A DNA stretch of 20,819 nucleotides from an uncultured Haloferula sp. (lineage in GTDB: Bacteria; Verrucomicrobiota; Verrucomicrobiae; Verrucomicrobiales; Akkermansiaceae): assembly GCA_946481625.1 (NCBI GenBank), contig CAMLOZ010000004.1, positions 1-20,819 of the forward strand, in the 5' to 3' direction. The notes beneath the pieces were generated by a model. The model made no database searches. It was not told the origin of the DNA and saw only the letters and a list, made by a program, of their open reading frames with translations. The translations under genes were made by a program, and so were the position numbers. Below are positions 1 through 8,020 of the stretch, one piece after another. Position 1 is the stretch's first letter; every line of letters begins with the position of its first letter.

Positions 1-1
1 G

Positions 2-592
2 GTGAAGATCCTCCGGCAGCGGCTGGTGGAGAGCCTCGAGAAGGAGAAAGCCGCGGAGGCGGCGGGGAAGGATCACGACCACCCGCATGATCACGGCCAC
101 ACTTGCTGCGGCCATGATCACGGGCACGAGCATCATCACCACGATCACGACCACGACCACGGCGGCGACAACCGTCTGGTGGCCGCCTTCCGCTCGGCGA
201 TGCGGGACTTCGTGGACGTGGGCGTTTACTTCTCGATCGGCGTGGCGATCACGGCGCTCTTCAATACCGGCATCGCGCCGGGCGCCCAATGGCTCGGGAC
301 GCTGGCGACCAACAACGTGGCGGCACCCGCGGCGCTCATGGTGCTCGCCTTCGTTTTGAGCCTGTGCAGCACCTCGGACGCCTTCATCGCGGCGACCCTG
401 GACAAGTTCACCTACGGGGCGAAGCTGGCCTTCATGGTCTTCGGTCCGATGCTGGACGTGAAACTGATCTTCCTTTACCAGACGGTGCTGAAGCGCCGCT
501 TCATCCTGTGGCTGGCGATCGGCCTCTTCCTCGGCATCGGTGCCGCCGCGATCGCCTGGCAGGCCGTCCTCTTTTCCCTCGCGAACCCGTGA
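2..592 (+). CDS. UPF0718 (YraQ-like) permease, 3' part
   Basis: This is the C-terminal 196 residues of an integral membrane permease of the UPF0718/DUF318 family; the reading frame is open to the left edge, so the GTG at the edge is not a trustworthy start. A cytoplasmic-looking charged stretch (about 1-25) leads into a loop very rich in His and Asp with a CC pair (about 26-55), and then four hydrophobic segments (about 70-92, 107-130, 139-160, 166-192). The segment LCSTSDAFIAATL matches the serine/aspartate signature typical of the family. The His-rich loop suggests binding of a divalent metal, most likely zinc, but the substrate is inferred. The stop overlaps the GTG start of the next gene by 4 bp. 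UPF0718 permeases and TIGR03943 proteins are commonly found as such a pair, so they probably form one complex. Confidence 0.85.
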   Translation: MKILRQRLVESLEKEKAAEAAGKDHDHPHDHGHTCCGHDHGHEHHHHDHDHDHGGDNRLVAAFRSAMRDFVDVGVYFSIGVAITALFNTGIAPGAQWLGTLATNNVAAPAALMVLAFVLSLCSTSDAFIAATLDKFTYGAKLAFMVFGPMLDVKLIFLYQTVLKRRFILWLAIGLFLGIGAAAIAWQAVLFSLANP

Positions 593-1404
593 ATGCGAAG
601 CTCCAGCGCGTGCTCTCCTCGGTCGCCCTCATCGCGTGGGGCGGGGTGCTGCTGTATTTCCACGCGAGCTCGCGGATCACGAAGTACCTCACGCCCGACT
701 TCCATCCGATGGTGCTGGCCGGCGGGCTGGGCCTGATCGTGGTGGGCCTTTTCAACCTGCTGACGGCGACCCAGCAGGCGTCCTGCGGGCACGACCACGG
801 GCCGGACGATTCCCACGACCATGAGAGCCTGGACGTGCACCCGGTGGCCGCGCTGCTGATCCTGATCGCGCCGCTCGCCTTCAGCGTGGCCTACACGAAG
901 GACGGCTTCTCGGTCCAGGCGCTGACCTCGAAAGGTCTCTACGACTCGCCGGCCAACATCCGCTCGCCGATGCTCGAGTCGATCATGCCGAAGCTGACGA
1001 AGGAGCTGATCGAGAAGCAGCACCCGAAGAATGCAGAGGGGTTCCACGCCTTCAGCCTGATGGAGCTGTTCTTCAGCACCGGCGATCCCGAGATGCGGGA
1101 GCTGGTGGAAGGCATGATGATCGAGACCGAAGGCCGGATGGTGAAGGATCCGGAGGGCGGTTCGAACCAGCGGCGGCTCTACCGGCTCTTCATCACCTGC
1201 TGCGCGGCGGACAGCCAGGCGATCCCGATCATCGTGAGATTCAAGGATGGCGTGCCCGCGGTCGAGGAAGGCGCGTGGATGAAGGTCTCCGGCACCATGC
1301 GTTTTCCGGACGAAGGCGAAGGGCCGGTGCCGGTGCTGGAGGTGATCCACTCGGAGGAAGGCACGGCCCCGCCGGAGGAGTCCTTCATGCGCGGGAGGTT
1401 CTAA
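589..1404 (+). CDS. TIGR03943/DUF1980 permease-associated membrane protein
   Basis: The product is 271 residues and belongs to the TIGR03943 (YcgQ-like, DUF1980) family, the partner of UPF0718 permeases. The N-terminal half has three hydrophobic segments (about 9-27, 40-60, 84-102). Between the second and third lies a His/Asp-rich loop (about 66-84, starting CGHDHGPDD) that echoes the loop in the upstream permease. The C-terminal half is a soluble domain with the family signature FITCCAADSQAIP (about 201-213). I place the start at the GTG that overlaps the previous stop (GTGA), because the frame upstream of it is only a shadow of the permease gene. Some family members are predicted to be Zur-regulated zinc genes; a metal role here is inference. 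The stop lies 4 bp from the stop of the convergent gene, leaving no room for a separate terminator. Confidence 0.85.
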   Translation: MNAKLQRVLSSVALIAWGGVLLYFHASSRITKYLTPDFHPMVLAGGLGLIVVGLFNLLTATQQASCGHDHGPDDSHDHESLDVHPVAALLILIAPLAFSVAYTKDGFSVQALTSKGLYDSPANIRSPMLESIMPKLTKELIEKQHPKNAEGFHAFSLMELFFSTGDPEMRELVEGMMIETEGRMVKDPEGGSNQRRLYRLFITCCAADSQAIPIIVRFKDGVPAVEEGAWMKVSGTMRFPDEGEGPVPVLEVIHSEEGTAPPEESFMRGRF

Positions 1405-1408
1405 GCCC

Positions 1409-1915
1409 TCACGGGTCGAGGTCGCCTTCGATGCCGATATCCTGGGGATGGCCGGTGACGGCTCCCATCAGGATCTTCGCCATGGCAACCAGCTTGCCCT
1501 CCTTCACGTCCCAGTAGTGGACCTTTTCGGGGCAGACGCGGATGAGAGTGAGATTGGGGTCACCTTGACCTTCCGGAAACCAGGTTTTGACCATGTTGGT
1601 CCACAGCTCGTGGATCTTGTCGATGTCGCGGGTGATCTCCGCCTCGCCGTACACCGCGAGGTACTCATGTTTGCTGTTGTTGCAAAAGACAAGCTGCACG
1701 CGGGGGTCCGCCGCGATGTGCGCGTTGTGGGCACTATCGGCCCCGCTGAAAAACCAGAGGCAGCCGGCGCTATCGACATCCTGCACCTGCATGGGGCAAA
1801 GGTGCGGCGGGATTTCGGCGAGCCGCGTTTCGAGCATGCAGGCGGGCGACGCCTTCACCAGTTCCTGCATCTTGGCGACGGCCTTGTTGGCTTCGAGATT
1901 CTCAACGGCACTCAT
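1409..1915 (-). CDS. Pyridoxamine 5'-phosphate oxidase-fold flavoprotein (general stress protein 26-like)
   Basis: The 168-residue product resembles the general-stress-protein-26 branch (COG3871) of the split-barrel flavin-binding superfamily. It has the order expected of the fold: a helical start (about 5-21), then the strand with CMLETR and PMQVQDV (26-47). Next is GCLWFFSGADSAHNAHIAADPRVQLVF (split as GCLWFFSGADS and HNAHIAADPRVQLVF, about 51-77), the usual flavin/dimer region, followed by YLAVYGEAEI (85-94). These proteins bind FMN or F420-type flavins; the substrate cannot be told from sequence. The gene lies 55 bp downstream of oxyR on the same strand with no obvious terminator between, so it may be co-transcribed and belong to the oxidative-stress response. 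The full length is present, with an ATG start and no Shine-Dalgarno sequence. Confidence 0.85.
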   Translation of the reverse strand: MSAVENLEANKAVAKMQELVKASPACMLETRLAEIPPHLCPMQVQDVDSAGCLWFFSGADSAHNAHIAADPRVQLVFCNNSKHEYLAVYGEAEITRDIDKIHELWTNMVKTWFPEGQGDPNLTLIRVCPEKVHYWDVKEGKLVAMAKILMGAVTGHPQDIGIEGDLDP

Positions 1916-1970
1916 GGCAGTCGCACGCTCGACCGAGTGTCCGGGGAGTCAAAAGGAAATTGGCAACCCC

Positions 1971-2852
1971 TCAGGTGGATAGCTGGCGCAGCAGTTCCGC
2001 CGCGGCCGGGGTATCCTTGCTGTCGCGCCGTTTCATCAGGGCGATCACGCGGTACATCCCCTTCCCCGCGAACGGCCGCACCATGATCCCGTCCATCGCG
2101 CGGTTCCGCGTCGCCAGCTTGGGGATAACGGTGACGCCGAGACCGGAGGCGACCATCGAGAGTGCGGTGCCGAGCTGGTCGCACTGCAGGCCCGGGTCGG
2201 GCTCGCGGATCTTGCAGAGCCGGAGGGTCCGATCAGAAAGGCAGTGGCCGCCCTTCAGGTGGATGAGTTCCGAAGCACTCAGGTCGGCGGGAGTGGGCGG
2301 GGCCTTCCTCAGGGCGAGAGGATGCTTGGCGGGCGCGGCGAGGAGCAGGGGCTCCCGGAAGAGTTCCTTCACCTTCAGCGACCACTTCTGGCGGTCGTGC
2401 TCCGGAACATCGCTGAGGATCGCGAACTCGATCCGCCCCTCGACAAGCTGCAAGATCAGCTCCTCCGTGCGCGATTCGGAAATCGCGATGGCAATCCCCG
2501 GATGGCGTTCGCGGAAGGGTCCGAGCCACTGCGGCAACAGGTAGGGCGCGATGGTGGGGATGATGCCGAAGGCGACGCGGCCGTGGCGGAGTTCGCGGCG
2601 GTCGGCGAAGGCATCGCGCAGTTTGTCGCGCTCCGCGAGCAGGCGGCCGGCATGTTCCAGGACGGTGCGGCCGGCCGCGGTCATGTCCACTCCCCTCGCC
2701 CTCCGGATCAGGAGCGGCTCGCCGATCTCCTCCTCCAGCGCCTGGATCTGCTGGCTGATTGCGGGCTGGGACAGGTTGCAGCGCTTGGCGGCGGCGGTCA
2801 GGGAACCGGATTCCGCGACGCTGGCGAGGATCTCGAGCTGGCGGAGTTCCAT
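1971..2852 (-). CDS. oxyR: OxyR-type LysR family regulator
   Basis: This 293-residue LysR-type regulator has an N-terminal winged helix-turn-helix (about 1-60, with [20 protein letters not shown]) and a periplasmic-binding-protein-like effector domain (about 91-290). The decisive feature is [13 protein letters not shown], which matches the redox loop of E. coli OxyR: Cys204 and Cys213 are nine residues apart, like C199 and C208. These form the disulphide that activates OxyR on hydrogen peroxide. The downstream segment [18 protein letters not shown] also matches OxyR. The gene is divergent from a catalase gene across a 103-bp gap, the classic arrangement for a regulator and its target, so control of the catalase is likely. 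The first ATG of the conserved domain is the start. The PPOX-fold gene follows 55 bp downstream. Confidence 0.92.
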   Translation of the reverse strand: MELRQLEILASVAESGSLTAAAKRCNLSQPAISQQIQALEEEIGEPLLIRRARGVDMTAAGRTVLEHAGRLLAERDKLRDAFADRRELRHGRVAFGIIPTIAPYLLPQWLGPFRERHPGIAIAISESRTEELILQLVEGRIEFAILSDVPEHDRQKWSLKVKELFREPLLLAAPAKHPLALRKAPPTPADLSASELIHLKGGHCLSDRTLRLCKIREPDPGLQCDQLGTALSMVASGLGVTVIPKLATRNRAMDGIMVRPFAGKGMYRVIALMKRRDSKDTPAAAELLRQLST

Positions 2853-2863
2853 GGGCGTGAGCC

Positions 2864-2892
2864 ATAAGAATTCCGAATGGCTGAGTTTTCAA
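2864..2892 (-). promoter_or_regulatory. Possible sigma-70 promoter of oxyR
   Basis: On the minus strand TTGAAA (2892-2887) and TCTTAT (2869-2864) are separated by 17 bp, a fair match to -35 and -10 boxes. Transcription would begin about five bases before the oxyR ATG, giving an almost leaderless message. I could not recognise a clear four-part OxyR binding site in the 103-bp divergent region, nor a convincing promoter for the catalase. Confidence 0.35.
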
Positions 2893-2955
2893 CCTGCGAT
2901 TTCACAAATGCCTCGGTTTCCGTCAGGCTCCGCGAGCAACCCCACACCAGTTACC

Positions 2956-4434
2956 ATGGCGAAACCCCAGATGACCACGACCGGCGGCAACCCGATCGCC
3001 GACAACCAGAACTCGATCTCCGCCGGACCGCGCGGTCCGCTGCTGCTGCAGGACTACCAGCTCATCGAGAAGCTCGCGCACCAGAACCGCGAGCGCATCC
3101 CGGAACGCGTCGTCCACGCGAAGGGCTCCGGCGCCTTCGGAACGCTGACGATCACCCACGACATCACGCAGTACACCAAGGCCGCCGTCTTCTCCCACAT
3201 CGGCAAGAAGACCGACATGCTGCTGCGCTTCTCCACCGTGGCCGGCGAGCGCGGCGCTGCCGATGCCGAGCGCGACGTGCGCGGATGGGCGCTCAAGTTC
3301 TACACGGAGGAGGGCAACTGGGATCTCGTCGGCAACAACACCCCGGTCTTCTTCGTCCGCGACCCGCTGAAGTTCCCCGACTTCATCCACACGCAAAAGC
3401 GCCACCCGCGCACGAACATGCGCAGCGCGACCGCGATGTGGGACTTCTGGTCGCTTTCGCCCGAGTCGCTGCACCAGGTGACGATCCTGATGTCCGACCG
3501 CGGGTTGCCGCTGAGCTACCGTCACACCAACGGCTACGGCTCGCACACCTACTCGCTCATCAACGACAAGAACGAGCGCTTCTGGGTGAAGTTCCACTTC
3601 AAGACGCGCCAGGGCATCAAGACGATGACCAACGCGGAGGGCGAACAGGTGATCGCGAAGGACCGCGAATCCTCGCAACGCGATCTCTACGAGGCGATCG
3701 AGCGCGGAGACTTCCCGCAATGGACGGTGCAGATCCAGGTGATGGCGGAGGAGGATGCGGAGAAGTGCGCCTTCAACCCCTTCGACCTCACCAAGGTCTG
3801 GCCGCATGCCGACCATCCGGTGATGGACGTGGGCGTGCTGGAGCTGAACCGCAATCCGGAAAACTACTTCCAGGAGATCGAGCAAGCCGCCTTCTCGCCC
3901 TCGAACATCGTGCCGGGCATCGGCTTCTCCCCGGACAAGATGCTGCAGGCGCGGATCTTTTCCTATGCCGATGCCCACCGCTACCGCGTGGGCACCTGGT
4001 ACGAGGCGCTGCCGGTGAACCGTCCGAAGAGCGCGGTGAACACCTATCACATGGACGGCTCGATGAACTTCATGGAGCCGAAGTCGAGCAACGCCTACTA
4101 CGAGCCAAACACCATGGGCGGCCCGGTGCAGGACGACCGCTTCGCGGAGCCGCCGCTGAAGATTTCGGGCGATGCCGACCGCTGGAACCACCGTGACGGC
4201 AACGACGACTACACGCAGCCGGGCAATCTCTTCCGCCTCATGAGCGATTCGCAGAAGCAGCAGCTCTTCAGCAACATCGCCGAGGCCATGCAGGGCGTCC
4301 CGCGCGAAATCGTGGCCCGTCAGCTCGGGCACTTCCACAAGGCCGATCCCGCCTATGCGGCCGGCGTGGCCAAGGCGCTCGAGATCGAATGGGAGGCCAG
4401 CGGTGCGTATCCGAATGAACCCGCTTTGGCTTGA
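2956..4434 (+). CDS. Monofunctional haem catalase
   Basis: The 492-residue product is a small-subunit haem catalase (clade-3-like by length), converting hydrogen peroxide to water and oxygen. The catalytic residues sit at the expected spacing: distal His54 in [12 protein letters not shown], distal Asn127 in [12 protein letters not shown], and proximal haem ligand Tyr337 in [14 protein letters not shown] (offsets 73 and 283, identical to bovine H75, N148 and Y358). [10 protein letters not shown] and [18 protein letters not shown] are further family signatures. I chose the ATG of [11 protein letters not shown]; another in-frame ATG lies five codons later. The open frame extends far upstream into the divergent oxyR gene, but that part is not catalase-like. 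No signal peptide is seen, so it is probably cytoplasmic. Divergent OxyR probably controls it, and an ankyrin gene follows 72 bp downstream. Confidence 0.95.
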   Translation: MAKPQMTTTGGNPIADNQNSISAGPRGPLLLQDYQLIEKLAHQNRERIPERVVHAKGSGAFGTLTITHDITQYTKAAVFSHIGKKTDMLLRFSTVAGERGAADAERDVRGWALKFYTEEGNWDLVGNNTPVFFVRDPLKFPDFIHTQKRHPRTNMRSATAMWDFWSLSPESLHQVTILMSDRGLPLSYRHTNGYGSHTYSLINDKNERFWVKFHFKTRQGIKTMTNAEGEQVIAKDRESSQRDLYEAIERGDFPQWTVQIQVMAEEDAEKCAFNPFDLTKVWPHADHPVMDVGVLELNRNPENYFQEIEQAAFSPSNIVPGIGFSPDKMLQARIFSYADAHRYRVGTWYEALPVNRPKSAVNTYHMDGSMNFMEPKSSNAYYEPNTMGGPVQDDRFAEPPLKISGDADRWNHRDGNDDYTQPGNLFRLMSDSQKQQLFSNIAEAMQGVPREIVARQLGHFHKADPAYAAGVAKALEIEWEASGAYPNEPALA

Positions 4435-4506
4435 TCTGGCCGGGGAAACTTGAATGATGGCAGGCGGTGTGTCGGCACCGCCTGCCCGCTAACCCAATTT
4501 GATCCG

Positions 4507-5025
4507 ATGACGTCCAACGCCCAAGAAGAGCAGCGCTATGCCGAGCTGCAATTGATCGCTCTCGATGCCGCCCGCCACGGGGATCTCGACACGCTGGTGC
4601 CGATGCTCCAGGCCGGGATACCGGTGAACCTGCGCGACGAGAAGGGCAACACCCTCCTCATGCTTGCAGCCTACCACGGCCATGAGGAAGCGGTGCGCGT
4701 GCTCCTGCGCCACGACGCCGAGGTGGATGCCCGCAACGATCGTGGTCAGACGCCCCTCGCGGGCGTCGCTTTCAAGGGTCATCTCGAAGTCGCCCGCATT
4801 TTGCTCGAATCCGGCGGCGATCCCGTGGCCGACCAAGGCGGTGGCCGCACCCCGATCATGTTCGCCGCAATGTTCGGCCACCTTGAGATGGTGAAGCTTC
4901 TCGAGAAGAAGGCGACCGCCCGAGGCTGGCGGAAGTCCTCGCTCGGCTGGTTGGCCCGGATCATGGCGATCCCGCGCGCGATCTTCTTCCGCAAGCCGCT
5001 CCGACCTTCCTTAGCCGGGCATTGA
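4507..5025 (+). CDS. Ankyrin-repeat protein downstream of catalase (AnkB-like)
   Basis: The 172-residue product contains about four ankyrin repeats: a degenerate first one (about 15-45), then two canonical ones (NTLLMLAAYHGHEEAVRVLL, about 48-67, and QTPLAGVAFKGHLEVARILL, about 81-100) and a fourth (RTPIMFAAMFGHLEMVKLL, about 114-132). A basic tail of about 38 residues with a hydrophobic patch (SLGWLARIMAIPRAIFF) follows. Ankyrin repeats are protein-binding scaffolds. In Pseudomonas aeruginosa the ankyrin protein AnkB is encoded beside catalase KatB and supports its activity; the same gene order here suggests a similar partner role (inference), although AnkB there is membrane-linked and no clear signal peptide is seen here. 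The start is the ATG of MTSNAQEEQ; no Shine-Dalgarno sequence precedes it. Confidence 0.85.
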   Translation: MTSNAQEEQRYAELQLIALDAARHGDLDTLVPMLQAGIPVNLRDEKGNTLLMLAAYHGHEEAVRVLLRHDAEVDARNDRGQTPLAGVAFKGHLEVARILLESGGDPVADQGGGRTPIMFAAMFGHLEMVKLLEKKATARGWRKSSLGWLARIMAIPRAIFFRKPLRPSLAGH

Positions 5026-5035
5026 GGAAAGATTC

Positions 5036-5066
5036 CGCCCCGGACCGCTCGCGAGAACCCGGGGCG
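5036..5066. terminator. Inverted repeat between convergent genes
   Basis: CGCCCCGG (5036-5043) and CCGGGGCG (5059-5066) form a perfect 8-bp stem around a 15-base loop that itself contains CTCGCGAG. It lies exactly in the 51-bp gap between the convergent ends of the ankyrin and ELWxxDGT genes. Neither side has a run of T, so it is at best a weak or factor-assisted bidirectional terminator. Confidence 0.4.
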
Positions 5067-5076
5067 TCCGGGGAGG

Positions 5077-7059
5077 TCAGCGGGGGTTCACCGTCCAGCG
5101 CGTGAAGACTTTGGGCATTGAACCGGTCGGCACCCAGAATTTGTGGTAATTCCCGCTGCCGATGTCTTCCACGGGTGTCCAGGAGCCCGGTGACAAGGTG
5201 GTGCTCCATTCCACTCCATAGCTCACGTCCTCCAAACCCTCCGGATGAGTGAACTCGAAAAGGGTAAAGGAATGGCCTGCTTGACCTTGCGGAATGCCGG
5301 AAGCGTCCCAGCGGAGCGGGTCGAGGCGGAAGGCGTATTCGATCAGATTGCTCAAGCCGTCGTGGTCCGGATCCTGATCGTCGGCAGCCATGCCTGCATT
5401 CTCCGCGACTCCGAACTTGGCGAGTCGCCAGTCTCCACGGGTGATGCTGGTATGGAATGTCCCGGTGGCGACGCGACTGCCCTTGCTGCTGGTGGCGGTG
5501 ACCTTGTAATGATAGGTGTGGTCCGGAGCCAGTTCGTTGAAAGGGATCTCGAAGGGGAGGAACCCGGTGCCGGCAGTGTCCCCGGAGAAAGACAGATGGA
5601 TCATGTTCCCGTAGTCCGGACCGGGGCCGAACTCCAATACGGCGGTAGTGGCGGAGCCGTTCGGGTTGATCGCCCCCTTCAAGGCGGCGGAGGTTCTGGT
5701 GATCGAGGCGGGTTCGGGCTTGGCCACCGAGGGTGGGCTCAGGTCGTAGGCGAAGACTTCATTCCCATACCCCTGCCCGCTGGCATGCAGGTAGAGTTTG
5801 CCACCGTTGACGGCGGGATCGTAGGGATTGAGGTAAATGGTGGAACCCGCACTGAGATCCGCGACTTCATGCCACTTCGCGCCGGGACCGTCGTTCTGCC
5901 AAATCGACTTCGCGTTGGTATTGACCGAACAATGACCGCTTCCCCATGGATAGAGGCGCCCGGTGTAGAAACCGGCATCGGAGTCGGGCTGGGTTGATGC
6001 CACCGTGCCTTGGGATTTCCAGTGACGGGCGGGATTACCCGGCACCTGGGCACTGAAATAGAGGGTATTTCCCTGGCCCTTGAGGACATTGACCAGATTG
6101 AGAACCGGGAGCAGGGGGATCGTGCCGGCTTCGGTGCCGTCCGTACGCCATATGGCCCAGGAGGTTTCGGGCTGCACGAGCTTGGCGGAGAAATAGAGGT
6201 AGTTACCGGTCGCCGCGGGATAGTGTACTGAACCATCCTCCGGTCCGGCACCGATATCCTTTATCATGGTCGTGCCGGCCGGGGTGCCATCCGTGCGCCA
6301 TAATTCGCGGCCATGCACCCCATCGGTGGCCGTGAAATACAGGAGGTTTCCGACGGCAACCAAGTCTGCGGGCGCAGCGGAGGCGGAACCCGGGTTGATG
6401 TCCTTGAGCAGGTAGGTTCCCGCGGGAGTGCCATCGGTCCGCCACAGTTCGCGGCCGGCCGTAGCATCGGCAGCGAAGAAATAGTGAATGCCGTTGAATT
6501 CGAAGGGGTTCGAGACGCCGGAACTGGCAGTGCCGGTCGCGATGTCCTTGAGCAGGCTCGTGCCCGCGGTGGTGCCATCGGTTTTCCAAAGTTCGGTGCC
6601 GCTGCCGGTATCCGTAGCGGTGAAGTAGAGGACCGAGCCTCTGGCGAAAAGGGGCCGAGGGGTGGAGCCGTAAGAGCCGTTGAGGTTGATGACCATTACG
6701 GTGCCGGCGGGGGTCCCGTCGCTTTTCCAGAGTTCGGAACCCGAGCCGCCGTTGGCGGAGAAATAGACGCTATTGCCAACCGCCATCATCCACATGGGCT
6801 CGGAACCGGCATAGCCCGGACGGATGTCTTTCACTTGGACCGTCCCGGCAGCGGTGCCGTCGGTCTTCCAGAGCTCCCAGCCCGTGGTTCCGTCGTTGGC
6901 GGTCGTGTAGATGCGGTCTCCGGAGGTGATGAGACGCGAGAAATCCTGGAGGGAGCCGCTGGTGCCGGAGCGGATGTCCTTCACCAAGGTCGGTCCCGGC
7001 AAGCCGGCGTCGAGACAGGGGGAGAGGATGAGGGAAAAGATGAAAGGTGCCAGCTTCAT
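5077..7059 (-). CDS. Exported ELWxxDGT-repeat protein
   Basis: The 660-residue product begins with a likely signal peptide (MKLAPFIFSLILSPCLDAG). It then has a repeated unit of about 48 residues whose core is ELWKTDGTxAGT followed by KDI-x-x-G: clear copies start near residues 62, 109, 156, 204, 252 and 302, and two worn ones near 347 and 386. NCBI describes this as the ELWxxDGT repeat; the fold is likely a beta-propeller (inference). A fibronectin-III-like domain follows (about 448-540; ITRTSAALKGAINPNGSATT is the typical opening). The protein closes with a DQDPDHDGLSNLIEYAF segment (about 561-577), a calcium-binding-like module widespread in Verrucomicrobiota, and a beta-rich tail. No catalytic motif is seen. 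It is probably a cell-surface or secreted protein of unknown role. The ATG start is fixed by the signal peptide. Confidence 0.85.
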   Translation of the reverse strand: MKLAPFIFSLILSPCLDAGLPGPTLVKDIRSGTSGSLQDFSRLITSGDRIYTTANDGTTGWELWKTDGTAAGTVQVKDIRPGYAGSEPMWMMAVGNSVYFSANGGSGSELWKSDGTPAGTVMVINLNGSYGSTPRPLFARGSVLYFTATDTGSGTELWKTDGTTAGTSLLKDIATGTASSGVSNPFEFNGIHYFFAADATAGRELWRTDGTPAGTYLLKDINPGSASAAPADLVAVGNLLYFTATDGVHGRELWRTDGTPAGTTMIKDIGAGPEDGSVHYPAATGNYLYFSAKLVQPETSWAIWRTDGTEAGTIPLLPVLNLVNVLKGQGNTLYFSAQVPGNPARHWKSQGTVASTQPDSDAGFYTGRLYPWGSGHCSVNTNAKSIWQNDGPGAKWHEVADLSAGSTIYLNPYDPAVNGGKLYLHASGQGYGNEVFAYDLSPPSVAKPEPASITRTSAALKGAINPNGSATTAVLEFGPGPDYGNMIHLSFSGDTAGTGFLPFEIPFNELAPDHTYHYKVTATSSKGSRVATGTFHTSITRGDWRLAKFGVAENAGMAADDQDPDHDGLSNLIEYAFRLDPLRWDASGIPQGQAGHSFTLFEFTHPEGLEDVSYGVEWSTTLSPGSWTPVEDIGSGNYHKFWVPTGSMPKVFTRWTVNPR

Positions 7060-7089
7060 GGTCCAACTGTCACAAACCAGGGATCACAA

Positions 7090-7118
7090 TGTCAATACGT
7101 ACCCTCTTTGTAAATACG
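7090..7118. repeat. Pair of direct repeats upstream of the ELWxxDGT gene
   Basis: TGTCAATACG (7090-7099) and TGTAAATACG (7109-7118) are ten-base direct repeats with one mismatch, 19 bp apart start to start, so nearly two helical turns. They lie 31-59 bp upstream of the minus-strand ATG at 7059, in an AT-rich patch, and could be a regulator half-site pair. The function is unknown. Confidence 0.35.
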
Positions 7119-7152
7119 AACCATTCCCAATCGGCGAAGGAAGAAGGCGGGC

Positions 7153-7935
7153 TCACTCCACGAACTTCAGCTTCCCCCACATCTCCGGCAGGTGCATGTT
7201 GATCGTCCCCTGCGGGCTCCAGACCCAGTTGTCCTCCGGGTGCTCGCCGTCGGGAATCTTGGAGCCGTGTTCCGGGACGCGGACGTACTTGCCGCCCTTG
7301 ACCACGTGCTTCCATTCCACCCGGGAAAAGTTGATGCGCCAGGTATCGCCGGCCTTCGGCGGGGAAGTGAGTTTCCCTTGGTACGCGGCAAGATCCTTCC
7401 ATGGCAGGAAGACCTCGACCGTCCAGCCGGTATCGGTGTCGGAGGAATCGTTGAGCGTGCCTTGCACCTTCACGGCGCTCTTCAGGCCCGGGAGATTCGT
7501 TCCATGCGTGGCGGTGCCGCCCTTCGAGTAGGGTTTGTCGAGGGTGAGTTCCCAGATGGTGCCGAGCGCGTTGATCTCGAACTCGTAGTAGTTGAGCGTG
7601 TCGCCGTCGGGATCGAGGAAGATCTCGAAGTCGTTGTCGTGGAAGATGATCGCGTTCTTCCCGGTGAGCGTGCCCCAGACGTGGGGCTCCGCCATCTCCG
7701 CGCAGACGTGCAGGCCTTCGGTGGTCCAGAGCATCTTGGCGCGGGTACGGAAGCGCGGTGCCGGCTGGTCCTTGCCGCGGATGTCGATGAAGTCGGATGT
7801 CCACGCGGCGGCCTTCCATGCCGCGTCCGAGAGGTCGCCATCGACCACCGGCGCTTCCTTGGACAGGCGGCATTCGTAGGCGAGAGGCTCCGCAACGGCG
7901 GCGGAAAGAAGGGGCAGGGCAAGAAGGCAACGCAT
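7153..7935 (-). CDS. Exported CBM9-like carbohydrate-binding protein
   Basis: The 260-residue product starts with a signal peptide (MRCLLALPLLSAAVAEP), which decides the start; the frame continues upstream without protein-like sequence. The body resembles the CBM9_1 (DOMON-like) beta-sandwich found in exported bacterial proteins: VVDGDLSDAAWKAA (about 30-43), then ARAKMLW-type and GLHVCAEMAEP strands (65-84), FHDNDFEIFLDPDGDTLNYYEFEINALGT (read as FHDNDFEIFLDPDGD and NYYEFEINALGT, about 98-125). Further on are WTVEVFLPWKDL (171-182), WRINFSRVEW (199-208) and WVWSPQGTINMHLPEMWG (237-254). CBM9-type domains bind glycan ends, but many stand-alone members have no known ligand. It is divergent from an endonuclease/exonuclease/phosphatase-fold gene with 85 bp between starts, so the two could share control. 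Confidence 0.85.
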   Translation of the reverse strand: MRCLLALPLLSAAVAEPLAYECRLSKEAPVVDGDLSDAAWKAAAWTSDFIDIRGKDQPAPRFRTRAKMLWTTEGLHVCAEMAEPHVWGTLTGKNAIIFHDNDFEIFLDPDGDTLNYYEFEINALGTIWELTLDKPYSKGGTATHGTNLPGLKSAVKVQGTLNDSSDTDTGWTVEVFLPWKDLAAYQGKLTSPPKAGDTWRINFSRVEWKHVVKGGKYVRVPEHGSKIPDGEHPEDNWVWSPQGTINMHLPEMWGKLKFVE

Positions 7936-7988
7936 GACAGCACATTCGGGAGCGTCTCTCCCGCGGGCAATCCGGAAGTTTCGATTCG

Positions 7989-8005
7989 ACGGGCGTGTAG
8001 CCCGT
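7989..8005 (+). other. Short hairpin in the leader of the EEP-family gene
   Basis: ACGGGC (7989-7994) and GCCCGT (8000-8005) form a 6-bp stem with loop GTGTA, 15 bases before the ATG at 8021, in the 85-bp divergent intergenic region. It is too short to assign a role; no recognisable promoter boxes accompany it. Confidence 0.25.
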
Positions 8006-8020
8006 TTGCAGGCTGGCGAC

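Noticed and set aside
87..170. Short tandem-like CAC/GAC repeats in the first gene
   Set aside because: They encode the in-frame His/Asp-rich loop of the permease and need no separate explanation.
2551..2955. N-terminal extension of the catalase frame through oxyR
   Set aside because: It is antisense to the oxyR helix-turn-helix region and has no catalase similarity; the family start lies at about 2956.
2853..2955. Canonical OxyR binding site (ATAG-n7-CTAT repeats) in the oxyR-catalase gap
   Set aside because: I looked for the four-part motif and did not find a convincing match, so no operator is called.
2923..4338. Open frame of 471 codons antisense to the catalase
   Set aside because: It mirrors the catalase codons in a GC-rich gene, has low-complexity Arg/Val/His composition and no recognisable domain.
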